A program made the translations under genes and the position numbers. Source: Rhipicephalus microplus (Eukaryota > Arthropoda > Arachnida > Ixodida > Ixodidae). From it: 64,000 bases of DNA. Shown here in pieces: positions 45,988-57,325 of the stretch (the stretch's first letter is position 1; the number at the start of each line of letters is the position of its first letter). The stretch is from the NCBI RefSeq assembly GCF_043290135.1, contig NW_027464601.1, positions 4,944,001-5,008,000 on the forward strand, read 5' to 3'. Under the pieces are notes generated by a model. It was not told where the DNA came from and did no database searches. It was given only the letters and a program-made list of their open reading frames with translations.

Positions 45988-46750
45988 GTGGTTCTAGTCG
46001 AGGCCGTAGCAAGGAACGAGACATATGCAGATGCTCTATCAATGTCGATGGTACGAAGCAACATAGAACAATCTGAAGAAATGAATGAAGTGAAGCTGTG
46101 GGAAGACTCCGAACAACTGGCTTTAACTGGAGGTTGGTATCAATTCCCACTGGCACTTGTTTACAGGATTTTTTATTTGTACCACGATAGCCCAGAATCT
46201 GGAGGACACGGCGGATTTAGGCACACCTATAACAAATTAGTCAAGATATTTACATGGCCTCACATGAAGAAAGACCTACGTCAGTACGTTCGTTCCTGCT
46301 ATGTGTGTCAAGTACACAAAGTAAAGTATAAACAGTTGACGGATGCGACAATACTACCTTGCCACTCGAACGTGTCTTTCGAAGCAGTTCGCGTGGATTT
46401 CGCCGACCTAAATAAGAAACGAGAAGGAGTCAAGAAAACGGAAGCTTTTCTTCTGGCCATAGATGAATGCACGAGGAAGGTCTCGGCATGAGCAGGAAAA
46501 GAAGATGCAAATAGCGCCATAACCCTCCTTGAAAAAGACATCTTTAGGACTACGTGGTCAATCGTATGCGATAACAGCCCAGCGTTCAAGAGCAAAAAGC
46601 TAGTATGGTGGGCAAGGGATCACATTATATCGATCAAGTTCTGTGCCCCATATCACCCCGCTGCGAACGGGCTGGCAGAACGTGCCATACGAGACGTGAA
46701 ACAGTACATCAAGATGTACGATAATTTTCCTGGGTGGAAATGTTCTTTGG
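45988..46750 (+). pseudogene. Integrase of gypsy element 2
   Basis: The frame opens with ETYADALSMS, the conserved end of RNase H (ADALSR), and proceeds to an HHCC finger (H in LYHDSPESGGHGG, then CYVCQVH). The D-D-E core follows: VDFADL, then after a stop VCDNSPAFKS, and YHPAANGLAERAIRDVK. One TGA at about 46,489 interrupts it. The join between the protease end and the RNase H end removes RT and most of RNase H cleanly. Confidence 0.85.
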
Positions 46751-47205
46751 GTGCTGCCATGAAACATCGCAATTGATCCTTGACTCAATTGATTGATTGA
46801 CACAAGTGGATTGGGGTGCAGTTCACAGTAGGCTTCTTCAGAAGAAACTCCTATTCTGCAGGCAGCCCATGAGTTGGGACCCTTTGAAAACATCAAGATC
46901 GTCGAAGAAAGGCAAGAAAAATCACAGGAGGAGAGATACCGAAAACTAATGAAAAAGAATTTAGACATGAGCATCGAGCAGACATGCCAGACATTCAAGT
47001 CACCGACCTCGTACTAGTGAGGAAACAAATAAGAGATGACAGTGGCGAACTTACGGTCCTTGCTCTTTGACCAAGACAGCCATCCAAAACGGGATGTTGA
47101 AGACTGTCTGGTACATTAGTGAACGTGGATCAGTTGAATGTGCTTCAATTAGAAATGTCTTGAAATATTACCCCAGGAGGGGTAACTAGAAGAAACCGGG
47201 AAGGG

Positions 47206-47365
47206 TGAAGCGGTATGAGCCTTGAGACAGGCGAAGAAGAAGCACGAGTGCCGGGGGCAGGAAAGAAGAGAAGGAAGAAGAATGGAATAAAGGCAGGTTA
47301 AGATGGACGCCAGTTCCATATTGAAGCTATAATGCTGTTCTGTTTTCTTAAGAAGGAACACTACA
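47206..47365 (+). repeat. Right LTR of gypsy element 2
   Basis: 160 bp partner of the left LTR with substitutions and small indels, preceded by an AAACCGGGAAGGG purine tract. Confidence 0.88.
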
Positions 47366-48760
47366 TGTTTTTATTGGGTAAATTTAGGAACCCCAGCTTA
47401 TATATCTGACCTATTACGTTCGGTGACCGACGTGATCGTTTGGTCATTTCATCGTGGTCTGCTATTACTTCGGGCACAAAGAGTGATCAAGTACCAATAC
47501 TTCTTTAATAATGTGCCAAGCTACGTCAGCAAATATAAAGTTGAAAATTATGTAAATATAGTAAATTTAAGAACTGGTTACGATCACTTTTGAATGAACA
47601 GGCGGGACTCATTGACCATTCAAAGGCGCTCAATTGATGTAATTTATTACTTTACAGTGCAAAAAAGCTAAATTCACTGTGCTTAGTCACCATTGCGGAA
47701 TTTGGAGTGTGATCGCGACTATAAGTACGTAAAGCCACTTGGAAGAAATTGCTTTACAACCAGTGCCCACGTAACTGGACGAACTATAAATACGCTGCTG
47801 CTACATTCAAACAGACGATTGAGAATGCAAAAGAATGTTACAACTGCAAGCGGTACACTTATTTTCAGAGACAAAACATAAGAAAGGCTTGTTTATGTTC
47901 CTTCGAGAAAAAAAAGATGATCCCGCGACCAATAAATCGAGAATCTGCCTGTTTATCATCCTCAGGTTTAGTACAGTCACTTCATACAGTTGCGAAAGGG
48001 CTTGAGTGCCCATTCACATAAGTATTACCCTACCATGTACGTGTTGCAGAAAAAGCTAATGAATATAAGGCGGTTACATTAGAAGAAGTCACCAAGGTAG
48101 TAAGTACACTCCTATAATAATCACCGAGACCTGATAATATTTCCACATACGTGATGAAAATTTTATTCGATTTCTTCCCCAATTATGTCCTTACATTCAT
48201 AAATTTTTCTATAGAAAATAAATCGATCCATCCAGAATGGAATGTGACCGAAATCGTACCACTATTGAAAAAAAACTGCGGGCTGGTTATGCCATAGATA
48301 ACATTTGGACTATTTTCCTCACTTCGAGTCTCGTAAAGCTGATAATGCAATTATTATATAACCATCTGGAAGAATTCATTAAATCATAGTTTAGGCGTAC
48401 CTCAAATAAGATTGAGGTTGGGCTGTTTGATAAGTTCCGCTAGGAAGTTGAATTAGGCTTGCTCGTCACAAAAACCAATACGCTGCTTTAGTGATCTTGA
48501 ATATTTCTGAGGCCTATGACAGCGTAGAACAAATCATAGTGATTAGCAGACAACGAAGCATTAAGGTTCCCGAGTATATAGTTTTGTGGTACATAGGTTT
48601 TAAGCGTACGAACATATTGATACGTGTATGGAACTGTCGCCCCGACACAGCTGAATTGGCAGCCAAAAGGAAGAAGACGATAACGTGGTTGTTGTGAGTT
48701 AGACTGTCGAGCTTCCCCCGTTGGCCTGCATGACTGTGCGCTCTTTAAGTCGTTAGCGAG
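47366..48760 (+). pseudogene. LINE B endonuclease end and RT N-terminal half
   Basis: After the gypsy element come FRNPSLYI, NYKYAAATFKQTIENAKECY, VTLEEVTKVVSTLL and a degenerate GPDNISTYVMKILFDFFPNY block. HPEWNVTEIVPLLKK and AYDSVEQIIV (palm motif) follow. Gaps and stops are frequent, and the central ADD box region is not legible. Confidence 0.7.
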
Positions 48761-49768
48761 ACCAGCTGTCGGTGAATAAATATTCCCCGTAACAATAATA
48801 TTGCTCGCGAAACGTCTCTTCTTCTCAAACATACCAAGAAACAAGGGGAGTGGCTCAAAGGACAGTTCTCTCGCCCATTTCATTTATTATTTTACTGAGC
48901 TTTATTCCTCTGCATGAAGATGAACAAGCATACATTTTAGCACAAGACATTACATTTTTGCTTCTTCCACCGATATATATTCGCTATACAACATTCTACA
49001 GGCACACTAGGATAACATTGAAATATGGCGTATTGGTCTGAGTTTCACTCTAAATGTTAACAAAACTACCCTTCTTGCTTTCCCATTCACTTTTCCTGTA
49101 CGCATTCCTCTAACGTATGAACAGGCCTATATATCTCAGGTATATTCATTGAAGTATCTTGGCATAATATACACACATAAACTTAATTGGTGCCCACACA
49201 TTGAGTATATAGCAGCTAAAGCTTCACGTGCACTTCGATTAATTAGGCGAATCAGCAGCAGTAGATTTGAAATGCTTATAAAAAAGTAGTTAATGATCAA
49301 TTGTATGTACGTCCGCCTGATATTAGAGCTTGGGTGTGTGTTGCTTTCCAGCCACTTATAAACTACGTTCACTTTTAACTTTAGATTGTGAGGCGCTACG
49401 CTTATGTCTCGGCCTTCCAAAATCTGTAGCCAACAATATACTTTACCACGAAGCATACCTACCATCTCTTCAAACTAAGTTCCACATGCTGACAGTTAAA
49501 ACGCATCTAAATATACATTCCTCCCCATGCTGACGCACTGAATATGTGTTTCTCAACGAGCCTTCCGCATTTTTTCAATGTTAATGGTGTAGGCTACAAA
49601 GGCCTCAAACAATATTCACGGAGAAACTATTAGAACCTTTGCAAGTATCACTTCGTAGTATAATTTATCCAAAAGTACTTACCCCTACACCAGCTATATA
49701 ATTTGATGATATATTTTCGAAAAACGCTATACCATTACTCACAAGGTATACTTAAAAAGGTTGTCGCA
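48761..49768 (+). pseudogene. LINE B RT C-terminal half and connection region
   Basis: Frames give LTYEQAYISQVYSLKYLGII, IEYIAAKASRALRLIRRIS, YKLRSLLTLDCEALRLCLGL, PKSVANNILYHEAYLPSLQT and KFHMLTVKTHLNIHSSP. These blocks are typical of the region between RT and RNase H in RNase H-bearing LINEs. Confidence 0.7.
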
Positions 49769-50601
49769 TGACCACCTCAACAGCGTGCGGATAAACCAAG
49801 TGGTAGCCACAGATGCTTCTGTAATTGATATGAAGGCTTGAGTGGGAATTTATTCAACGGATCTTAATTGGGCCTTCTCTCTTCACTTTCACTTTTTCAC
49901 AACAATATTCCAGGCAGAATTAATGGCAAATATTCTTCGATTCCGTAAACCCCCATCACACATTTCTTACGTAGTGGTGTTAACAGATTCCTTGTCCGTG
50001 TGCACTGCACAAGTAACATTTCGCTTGTCCAGCAGCCTCGCCGAACTTTATCTGTATATGCCAACTCATGTGTGGAACGCCCGCCTGGTTGGGTACAGGC
50101 CGCGCTGTATTAGAGGTAAATGAAGCAGCGGACACCTTAGTGGCAGAATCTGTTAAAGAACCTGTCCTAAATATTTTAAACCATCCTTCAATAACACGTT
50201 CGCACGATTGGGAAATTATTTTCTGCACGAAGAACATACCAAATCTCCTGTACTTAGCGACACAAGTTTCCAGCATCTTAGGTATCCGTGGACTAGCTCA
50301 TGGTGCAGCACAAGACAATGGAGGTTATGGTAACAAGACTGCGATGCAGGGTACTGTCATTAAATTTCAACCTAAATAGGTCTGGATTCATTCCATCATC
50401 CCAATGTATCTATTGTATTGAAGCAGAAATGATCTAGCACTTCTTTTTTGAGTGTTGAAGATATCAGAACCTAAAGCAAATATTTCTTGAGCCACCTTTC
50501 CGAAAACGGGGTCGCTAACCTTTATATCAGCATTGCTCTCCTTGGGGTCGCCGGCACTTGGGCACTGTGACAGCATCTTTTACCAGGCTATATTCAATGA
50601 T
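49769..50601 (+). pseudogene. LINE B RNase H and C-terminus
   Basis: VATDASVID (first catalytic D), FQAELMANILRFRK (catalytic E), VVVLTDSLSVCTA (second catalytic D), VNEAADTLVAESV (with a GCC-for-GHC type change upstream), then SLGSPALGHCDSIFYQAIFN, where the piggyBac-like element begins. The RNase H order D-E-D-N/D is intact in outline, but the frame is shifted several times. Confidence 0.75.
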
Positions 50602-51994
50602 TTACATCTCTAATGTCCCGTGTATTATATATGATACACGAGATATAAAGTGTGGAAACGTCGGTAATTTTTGCAATAAACCCGCGAAAGGCATTCAAAT
50701 GTTTGCGCACACTACACGTACATTTTCCCGTTCGGGAAGTACAGAAGGTGCGCGGCAGGGTGCAGTGAACTGTCTTTGAAAATGGCTATATTTTCGTTCA
50801 GTTGAACCTGAAGAATTTTATAGTGTGGACGAGATCATATTTTATTCACAGGACGTTGTCCAATCAAACAATATATGTCGGAAAACCTCACCTATGGGGC
50901 ATCAAGATGTGGGGCCGCGCAGGAACTTCTGGCTTCCTCTACCAGTTTGATGTGCATCAGTGTCAGTAGAATAAGTGGTACAAGTTTGGATTGGGTGTTG
51001 ACGTTGTGATCAGGATGTGTGAGTTTTTACCCCCACACAAAGGCTACAAAGTAGCAGCAGACAATTACTTCAGTTCTTTGGAACTTACAGAAGAACTTTC
51101 GAAAAATACCCTTAGGTTTTATTGGGACAATTAGGAGCGACAGACTCCGAGACTGTCGCCTGAAGAAAGAAAATGATCTGAAGAAAGGGGGGCGTGGTGC
51201 ATTTTAATATATAGCAGACAGTGCGAAAAATGTTGTTGTGGTCAGGTCAAGTGGTCAGTGACTTTGATTTCTAATTATTCTTCAAATGAATATGTTCGCA
51301 CAGTGCGCAGATGGGACAAAAAAGAAAAAAATGTTCAAATAGAAGAATCAGTCACCGTGGTAACATAAAACACCTTCATGGGAGGTGTAGACCTTTTCAT
51401 CTACTTGACTGAACTGCACAGATTTTAGCTGAAATTTCGCAGGTGGTATGTGTATCTATTTGACCACAGCATCATGGTTGCAATGGTAAATGACTGGCTT
51501 TTGTACAGAAGACGCTGCCTCCGATTGCAGGTGAAGCACACCAACCTAAACCACTTCCAAGCTAGTGTAGCAGAAGCCCTGATAGCCATGGTTAAACGAC
51601 TCGTTGGATGGCCTTGTACAGTTCAGGGATAATGTGCGCCTAGACGGTGTTATTTACATGCCAACTGGGAGCAGCAGTCGGCTTCGTTGCAAGTCCTGCC
51701 CGTGGCAGAAGCACAGTTTCTCTTTTCTCTACTGTGTGAAGTGCAAAGTTCTTTGCTTCAACAAGGACCGCCACTGCTTCGCCACCAACCACCAGTGACT
51801 GCTGAGTAGTAGTTGGGGCCCAATCACGCACTACTGCCATACGTATCATATATGATACATAATTTTCTTCTTGGGAAATAAAAGTGAAAAAAAAGAAAAA
51901 TTACCTTGATGATCCTTTGTAAGTGTTACAAGTAGAAAAAAAGAGAAAGTAATGTTTACTACTACTCACTAATTTCTGGGCATTACAGGGTTAA
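50602..51994 (+). mobile_element. piggyBac-like DNA transposon, internally deleted
   Basis: The right end is TTAA at 51,991-51,994, and read inward it begins CCCTGTAATGCCC. The left end near 50,602 has a related but mutated TTACATCTCTAATGTCCCG. GATAC-rich palindromic blocks (ATATATGATAC) occur near both ends at about 50,625 and 51,850. Outside both ends the LINE B protein resumes (IFND / NESNK). The TTAA duplication and the terminus are typical of piggyBac; the left boundary is inferred. Confidence 0.75.
50780..51800 (+). pseudogene. piggyBac-type transposase remnant
   Basis: Across frameshifts the + strand reads FRSVEPEEFYSVDE, a MGIKMWGRAG-like block (broken), FDVHQCQ, DVVIRMCEFLPPHKGYKVAA followed by DNYFSSLEL (conserved catalytic D region), and TVRRWDKKEKNVQIEESVTV. 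It continues with MGGVDLFIYLTELHRF and RRWYVYLFDHSIMVAMVNDW. A cysteine-rich end (LRCKSCPWQKHSF ... YCVKCKVLCF) matches the C-terminal zinc finger of the family. The N-terminal third is missing. Confidence 0.85.
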
Positions 51995-52340
51995 ATGAAT
52001 CAAACAAAATGACATGTTAAATTTTCAGGGCATCTAAAACAGTATGGTTAATCTGTAGTTTCACTTTAACTAATGAATCATTTGTTCATAACTTTGCTCT
52101 TAAGCAGCATCGCATTGAAACTTACCACAGTTGTCACGAATATTTTTGACCCTATTTAGATCAAATTTTGCCGCATATTCTCCACCTCTTCTTTGTTTCC
52201 TCTTTTTATCTTTTGTTTATTATTAAATTGAATATTATTCTAACTTGTTTTAAAAATTCTACTGCCGCACGCCTCGTGGCCGATCCCCTGCGTTGGGTAG
52301 TGCCATTCTTGCGGGAATCATCATCATCATCATTATCAGT
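51995..52340 (+). mobile_element. 3' end of LINE B
   Basis: After the TTAA the LINE C-terminus continues (NESNKMTC), followed by a 3' UTR with CCGCACGCCTCGTGGCCGAT and an ATCATCATCATCATCATTATC tail. Confidence 0.65.
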
Positions 52341-53196
52341 GCGCAGCACTAGCCACTATAACACGCAGCATACACTATCAAGAGCACTAATGGCAAGCCA
52401 TTTATATACACCATATAGATAGTTTTAAGATAGCAAGCTTTACACCCTTATTTGAATGTATGTTCCCAAATAAGGAAAAGAAAGTGCGGAAAATAAGCAG
52501 GCTGCTGATAGGCACATCGGTGGATAAAACCGGATGTCGTCAAGGGTCTGTGTTTGTAAAGAGTGAAAGGGTCTATACGCTTTTTCTTGTTTTCAGGGCT
52601 CTAAAACTTTAACACGTTTTCGTAATCCATAGCGAGATGACGCGATAATCTCGCGTTTGGTACCGTTGGGCACGGCGGCTCTCGCGTCTCGCTGAGCGCC
52701 GCCTTCACAGGCCGTGGTCTCTCCTGCGCGCGCTGATCAGCCCCCTGGTTCCGAAAAACAAAGGCCACTTCGCTCGCAGCCGCTGCTGCGTTTATGAAAG
52801 GAGCACGCTGCTCACACACGGAGAAGTAAGAAATGTGAAAGTCGTTTGGCTTGTCGTCTGTATAGTTCTGCGTTCGTTCTGTGCGTCTTTTTTTCTGGTT
52901 GACAGCGTGCTTTAAACGTTCCCAACAACCCTGCCGTCAACGTACGCATCATGCACCGGCTCGTTAACAAGACTTAATTCCTACGAAAACTTTCTCGCCA
53001 AGAAACGCATTCATCAATCACGCGTTGTATATGGTGGCGAGATTTTTTTTTTCAAGTATGCTTGTTTTCCGCACACCTCCGATTCAATTATGGGAGAACA
53101 CCGTTGCTGCTGCCGAGAGATGTTGCCAAAAAGTTATCTTGAAAAATCACTGGAATGTCTTAAGTCAGTTTGATGTCATTGCTCGTCAGTGGCTTC
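52341..53196. other. Unassigned sequence with GC-rich segment
   Basis: A CpG-rich patch at 52,620-52,830 stands out from AT-rich flanks and has an open - strand frame (72 codons) without a motif. It could be a promoter-type region of a neighbouring gene. It lies just downstream of the lipocalin polyadenylation signal. Confidence 0.35.
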
Positions 53197-53202
53197 TTTA
53201 TT
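53197..53202 (-). terminator. Polyadenylation signal of the lipocalin gene
   Basis: AATAAA on the - strand, 82 bases beyond the stop codon of the last lipocalin exon. Confidence 0.65.
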
Positions 53203-53284
53203 TTAGGTACATGAACTCATAAGTGCACATTTCTTTTCAGCGGGAGATGACGTCACCTCTTCATTCACCCCCGCGCAAATCGGT

Positions 53285-53409
53285 TCATTCGTAGCGGTCG
53301 TCATAAATAATGTATTTCTCCGAGCCACAGAGGAGCTCGTACACAAACTCACAGCACGTGTCCCTGCCGTTAAGCGCCTCGTCGGTGAGCCAGTAGCTGC
53401 AGCCAGCAC
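53285..53409 (-). CDS. Last exon of a tick lipocalin
   Basis: Acceptor ATTCCGCAG, then two bases completing a glycine codon, then 40 codons and TGA. The peptide contains GCSYWLTDEALNG, RDTCCEFVYELLCG and KYIIYDDRYE. Tick lipocalins (histamine-binding family) end with a C-E/S-x-W-V motif, then a double cysteine with FxY-LLCG, then a Y-x-IYD tail, so the match is close. These secreted eight-stranded barrels scavenge host histamine, serotonin or leukotrienes in saliva. The substrate here cannot be told. The exon phase fits the exon at 57,242 exactly. AATAAA follows. Confidence 0.8.
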
Positions 53410-53829
53410 CTGCGGAATAGGTTATCAGCAACTTTGGTTGGGAAGGTGAACGTCACAACGTGTACGCTTTCACTACGTTATGAAGTGGGCGCAAAAGAAG
53501 CCGTAGCGCATGGTACTTGTTCGGTCTGGTAACTTGTTCAGTAACATACTTACGTCCCACTCCTGCAGAAATAGGCACGCGTCTTTGGAAGCGACGTGAT
53601 CTTGATTTGAAATTGTATCTATTAGTAATGGCTGAAGGGTAATATAGGGCTTGCCGATTTTTCAGGATCATTTTCATGAATCGCGATCTGAGCTCATGAG
53701 TTTTATTAGAATTGTTCACTGTAAATTATTCGTTCGGCTTTGACATTCCACAAGCAAGATATGATAAAGGCGCTGACTTTATTTGGAAATAGTGGTCAAA
53801 CTTCCACCATCTGTGGCTATTCAGTCGGC

Positions 53830-54540
53830 ACCAAATTCTGTTCACATGGAGTATCCTTGCACTTCAACCCGATGTGAATACGGCCACTTTGGCCAGTAGC
53901 TGAAAACGCAACCACGAGCTTGGTAGCCCGAAACACGTCCAAAACTACACAGGTGGTTGTGTTCGTTTAAAGGGCTGTTGGCGCTGATGCGTTTTTACGA
54001 TGACTGTTTAATATTAGGTACGTCTGGCCCCTTTCCTTCTTTAGCCAGGAAGGCGATCTCAAAATTGCTTTCGATTTCCTTTCGGAATGTTCTCAAATTG
54101 AAATGCCACAAGTGTTGACAGCGGGGAAAACCAATTTTTTCATATGCCTATAGGCTACTCCCTCTGTGCTTGAAAACTCAAACAATAATTAGGCTCTAAA
54201 ACAACGTTAGGTCTTCCGTTTTGTTAGCCTGATTTAGCGTTTGCACTAAATTGCGCTTTTTCTCTGGACAAGTGTCCCAATATGTATACCAATATTCACA
54301 TGTGAGTCATTTCAATTTAACGCCTACAGCTCATCGCAACCGCCGTAAGACTTTGCTCCCCAGGATACATTGCCATTGTGGCTACCGATGAAATAAATTT
54401 TCCACCCCTTCCTGTAGCCCGCAACTGCAAACGCCAGAATGTACTGGCCTCATACCAAATAACATGCATGTGCCCATCCTCTCGGCGGCTTGCTGAGCTG
54501 TGTGCGGGCATTCAAGCACGATGAAAGACGGTATTTAAAA
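53830..54540. other. Ambiguous coding-like block in the last lipocalin intron
   Basis: A - strand frame (about 53,995-54,165) ends NFEIAFLAKEGKGPDVPNIK and a serine pair, with AATAAA about 210 bases beyond its stop. Further up, 54,330-54,524 is open on + after an acceptor-like CGCCTACAG (64 codons, contains ITCMCPSSRRLAELCAG), with AATAAA at 54,564. The same stretch is also open on - (a 64-codon frame with GGKFISSVATMAMYPGEQSL). Neither strand can be preferred. It may be a repetitive element's coding or leader region. Confidence 0.3.
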
Positions 54541-54909
54541 TTGTTTTGTGCTTCGATAAGCATAATAAAGCATGATTTTTTTTGTTAAACTTCACTACAG
54601 TATTTTGCACATGAATTGGCTTTTCCGCTCTCTGCATTCAATCGGTCTCTCCCAGCTACTCTAAGCGGAACCCCCTACCTGTTTCCACATGTGTATTTTT
54701 TTTGTCATTCATTCCATTTTCTCTCTTTGTCTCTATCCTTGTATCGACTCTTCTTTCCCCACTACTGTACATGGTAGCAAACAGCTGATTCTAGTAGTTA
54801 AACCTATCTGTCTTTCTATTTTGTCTGTTTTTTTCTCTTGCTCTATTCTCCCAATCTATTTATAAAATTTAGTTCACGCAGCTTCACGATAGTAGCATTT
54901 GCTACAAAT

Positions 54910-55640
54910 CCGATTCTACAGCGAAAGGTGTAATGAGATCTCAACTCGGGTCACGGGCACACCGCAGTTGTCCACCACCACCGCCGATGGTGTCTGTAAC
55001 CACTACCGCACAACATGAGGAAAACGTCAGTGAATAAAAAACACCAAGGACGCATTGGGATCCAAACCTCGGTCTCCTGCGTGCGAGCCCATAATTCTAC
55101 CACTGAGCCACGCTGGTGCTCAGAACCTCTTGTGAATCGGCCCTAGGCAGGCTTAATAACGGGAAAATAATCACGATATTATGAGTAATTAACCATTATA
55201 GAACACTAAAGGAAGAACCAGGTGTCAGATAATACGAACTGTGCGACGGGTGCGAACTGCGTGCTTCAAACACTCCAATTCTTTACAAATGCTTGATACT
55301 GTTCACCTATTAACTATGGCGCATACCCACTGCGGAATGTTGTGGGGATTACAAAAGCTATTGGCGTAATTCTTCATCGTCATCAGCCACGAAACACGAA
55401 AATTGCACCAGGTTTCTCGTAAGTGGCCAGCAGGTGCCATGCTTCTCCAAAGAATGACGAAGAATGGCGTAGTGATTGTCTGCCTACTACACATTGTTTA
55501 ATTACGTAGTGGGTACCCTGCAAGTGTGCTTGCCGGAGCTATCAAAAGAGTGTCAAAAATGCTCTTAAAGGCCGATTGAGCTTTCGATGTGACAGTGCTT
55601 CTCGTTCAGCGCAGGCCTGGTGTTTTCTTTTTTTCGTCAG
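54910..55640. mobile_element. Dispersed repeat with tRNA-like segment, copy 2
   Basis: Partner of 29,313-29,990 in the same orientation. The - strand reads GTGGCTCAGTGGTAGAATTA, an A-box very like that of tRNA-Gly/Glu, and then GAGGTTTGGATCCC, a B-box-like block about 40 bp later. A tRNA-derived origin is therefore likely. Confidence 0.65.
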
Positions 55641-55979
55641 CTGACTACTGAATTCAGTAATCGCACGGATCATGTCATCCGCATAATTTTAACTAAAGCA
55701 GGGAGGTGCTATCGGCAAGCTTATCGTATTGTTTAGGTTGCTGTCTATGCTACAAAATCTGACACAGCTTCTCTTTTAACGTCGCCACCACTTGCGGCAA
55801 AGTTCAACTACTTGAAGTGTGCATTTTGATAGACTGCGATATTTCAAAATTTCTTGATGCATAGTCTGGGATGGGTTACGGCACCTTGTCAGACATGAAT
55901 TTGCCTTTTTGCCAACCCTGTCACTAGTGTGTACCGTACTTTGTGTACTGTACTTTGTATAATTGTACTGTACTGTAAC

Positions 55980-57100
55980 TGCAGAGAAAATACTCATGCC
56001 CAGAATTCTATACTGATGCCTTAAAAACCTGCCTTTCTGTCTCCTATGCAGCAGTTGGTTCATCTTTTTTAGATGCTGATATTTTGCACCCGAACACCAG
56101 CATTTTCACAGCAGAGACCTATGCTATACTGGTAGCTGATAAACACATAAAACAACTAAATTTACAAAATGCAGTAATCTACACAGATTCCCTGGGCGTT
56201 GCCAAAGCCCTTGAAACACTCAAAAGGCAAACAAACCCCATTCTTATCTCTCTTCACACAATCCTTTGCTCAGTGTACGCACTTAATACACATCTCATAG
56301 TCTGCTGGGTGCCAAGGCACCGTGAGATACAAGGAAATGTTTTCGCGAACCACTTAGCTGCAACCGCCAAAGAAACAGCTGCCAGTAGATTAATAGTGAT
56401 TCCTGCACTTGACTTGAAGCCTTTTTTAAAACAAAAGCTCGGGGCTCATTGGCTGAGCACGTGGAACACACACGCACATAATAAACTGCATGTTATCAAG
56501 TCGCTGCATGGTCATTGGCCACCATTTCCAAAATCATGACGCACAGAAGTAACACAAGACTAAGGACAGGACATACATTCACTACGCATTCATACCTGTT
56601 GTGTGGTGGCGATCCACTCTTGTGTGAGAGATGTGGCGAAGCACTAACAGTGTTACAAATTTTAATCCAGGGCAAAGATTTAAACACGCTAACAAAACAA
56701 CACTTTACCCAACAGTTTCCGCTTCACCCTGCAATGTTTGTCGGCAAGGAACCACTTTTTACACATAAATCGCTGTTAGGATTTTTAAGAGACCTAGGTA
56801 CTTTTCAAGTCATATACTCGGGCCTTCCGTAGCACGACCTGAGGTCGCTGATGCACAGACTACATCTCTGCCATGCTTTTATTATGATTTTTAGCCCTTC
56901 CTTCACGTGATTTTAGCCATTCATTGTAAAGATTTTAATACTTCTGTGTTTTTACTCGTGTTAGCGCGAAGAATTTTCAGGCCCTTATACAGCCACCTAC
57001 CATAACCTTTATTCGCTTCTCTTGCCCCACGAGCTGGCGCTCTTTGGGCATCGAATGGCCCTTGCGCCATGAAACGCCATACATCTTCATCATCATCATG
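55980..57100 (+). mobile_element. LINE D 3' part: RNase H and C-terminus
   Basis: The frame at 56,084-56,539 and just upstream contains LYTDA (first catalytic D, from about 55,990), FTAETYAILVADKHI (E), AVIYTDSLGVAKAL (D) and VCWVPRHREIQGNVFANHLA. The last is usually VPGHxGI-x-GNE-x-AD, so the H and N positions are altered. It is followed by LLCGGDPLLCERCGEALTVL, FPLHPAMFVGKEPLFTHKSL and a CCCCACGAGCTGGCGCTC 3' UTR with a TCATCATCATCATGG tail. Dead and 5'-truncated, it lies in a lipocalin intron. Confidence 0.75.
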
Positions 57101-57241
57101 GAAGTGCGCGTGTGCGTGACGAGGAAACCGCTGCCACAGAATAAGCGGAAATTCAAAGAAAAATTCAAGGTGCATGCCTAGTTGTACTCTGAAGGTGTTA
57201 TGAATTGAACAAGTCGACTTGCCGTGCGCATCTCTACTCAC

Positions 57242-57325
57242 CATTATTGGTGTAGTCGTGCCTGAATACTTTGCAGTTCTTGCAATCTCTGTAAGCTACT
57301 GTGAACACAAAGTCTCCAAGGTCGC
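57242..57325 (-). CDS. Penultimate exon of the tick lipocalin
   Basis: Acceptor CAACTTCTGCAG and donor GTGAGT on the - strand bound 84 nt (2 + 27 codons + 1). The peptide includes DFVFTVAYRDCKNCKVFR, matching the YxVLYSDYKxCxVLR strand of tick lipocalins, where the second cysteine of the barrel disulphide lies. Junction codons are AGC with the upstream exon and GGT with the downstream exon, both in frame. The intron to the last exon (3.8 kb) holds a dispersed repeat and a LINE fragment. Confidence 0.8.

Larger units (their letters stand above)
44390..47365 (+). mobile_element. Ty3/gypsy element 2, internally deleted for RT and RNase H
   Basis: Terminal direct repeats 44,390-44,546 and 47,206-47,365 begin TGAAGCGGTATGAGC and end CACTACA. 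Flanking 5-mers TGGTT and TGTTT are a possible duplication with one mismatch. On + the interior encodes gag, a protease with DSGAS, and an integrase, but the RT-RNase H block is absent. Total length is just under 3 kb. A TGGCTTAGCCGG primer-site-like sequence follows the left LTR. It splits the LINE B endonuclease. Confidence 0.88.
42750..52340 (+). mobile_element. LINE B (RNase H-bearing non-LTR retrotransposon) with two nested insertions
   Basis: Order on +: ORF1 zinc-knuckle region, endonuclease, RT, RNase H, C-terminal block and an (ATC)n tail at about 52,318-52,337 preceded by the GTTGGGTAGTGCCATTCTTGCGGG tail block. It is split by an LTR element (44,390-47,365) and a piggyBac-like element (about 50,602-51,994). 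Without these it is about 5.2 kb, normal for an I/LOA-like LINE. The frame is broken throughout. Confidence 0.75.
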
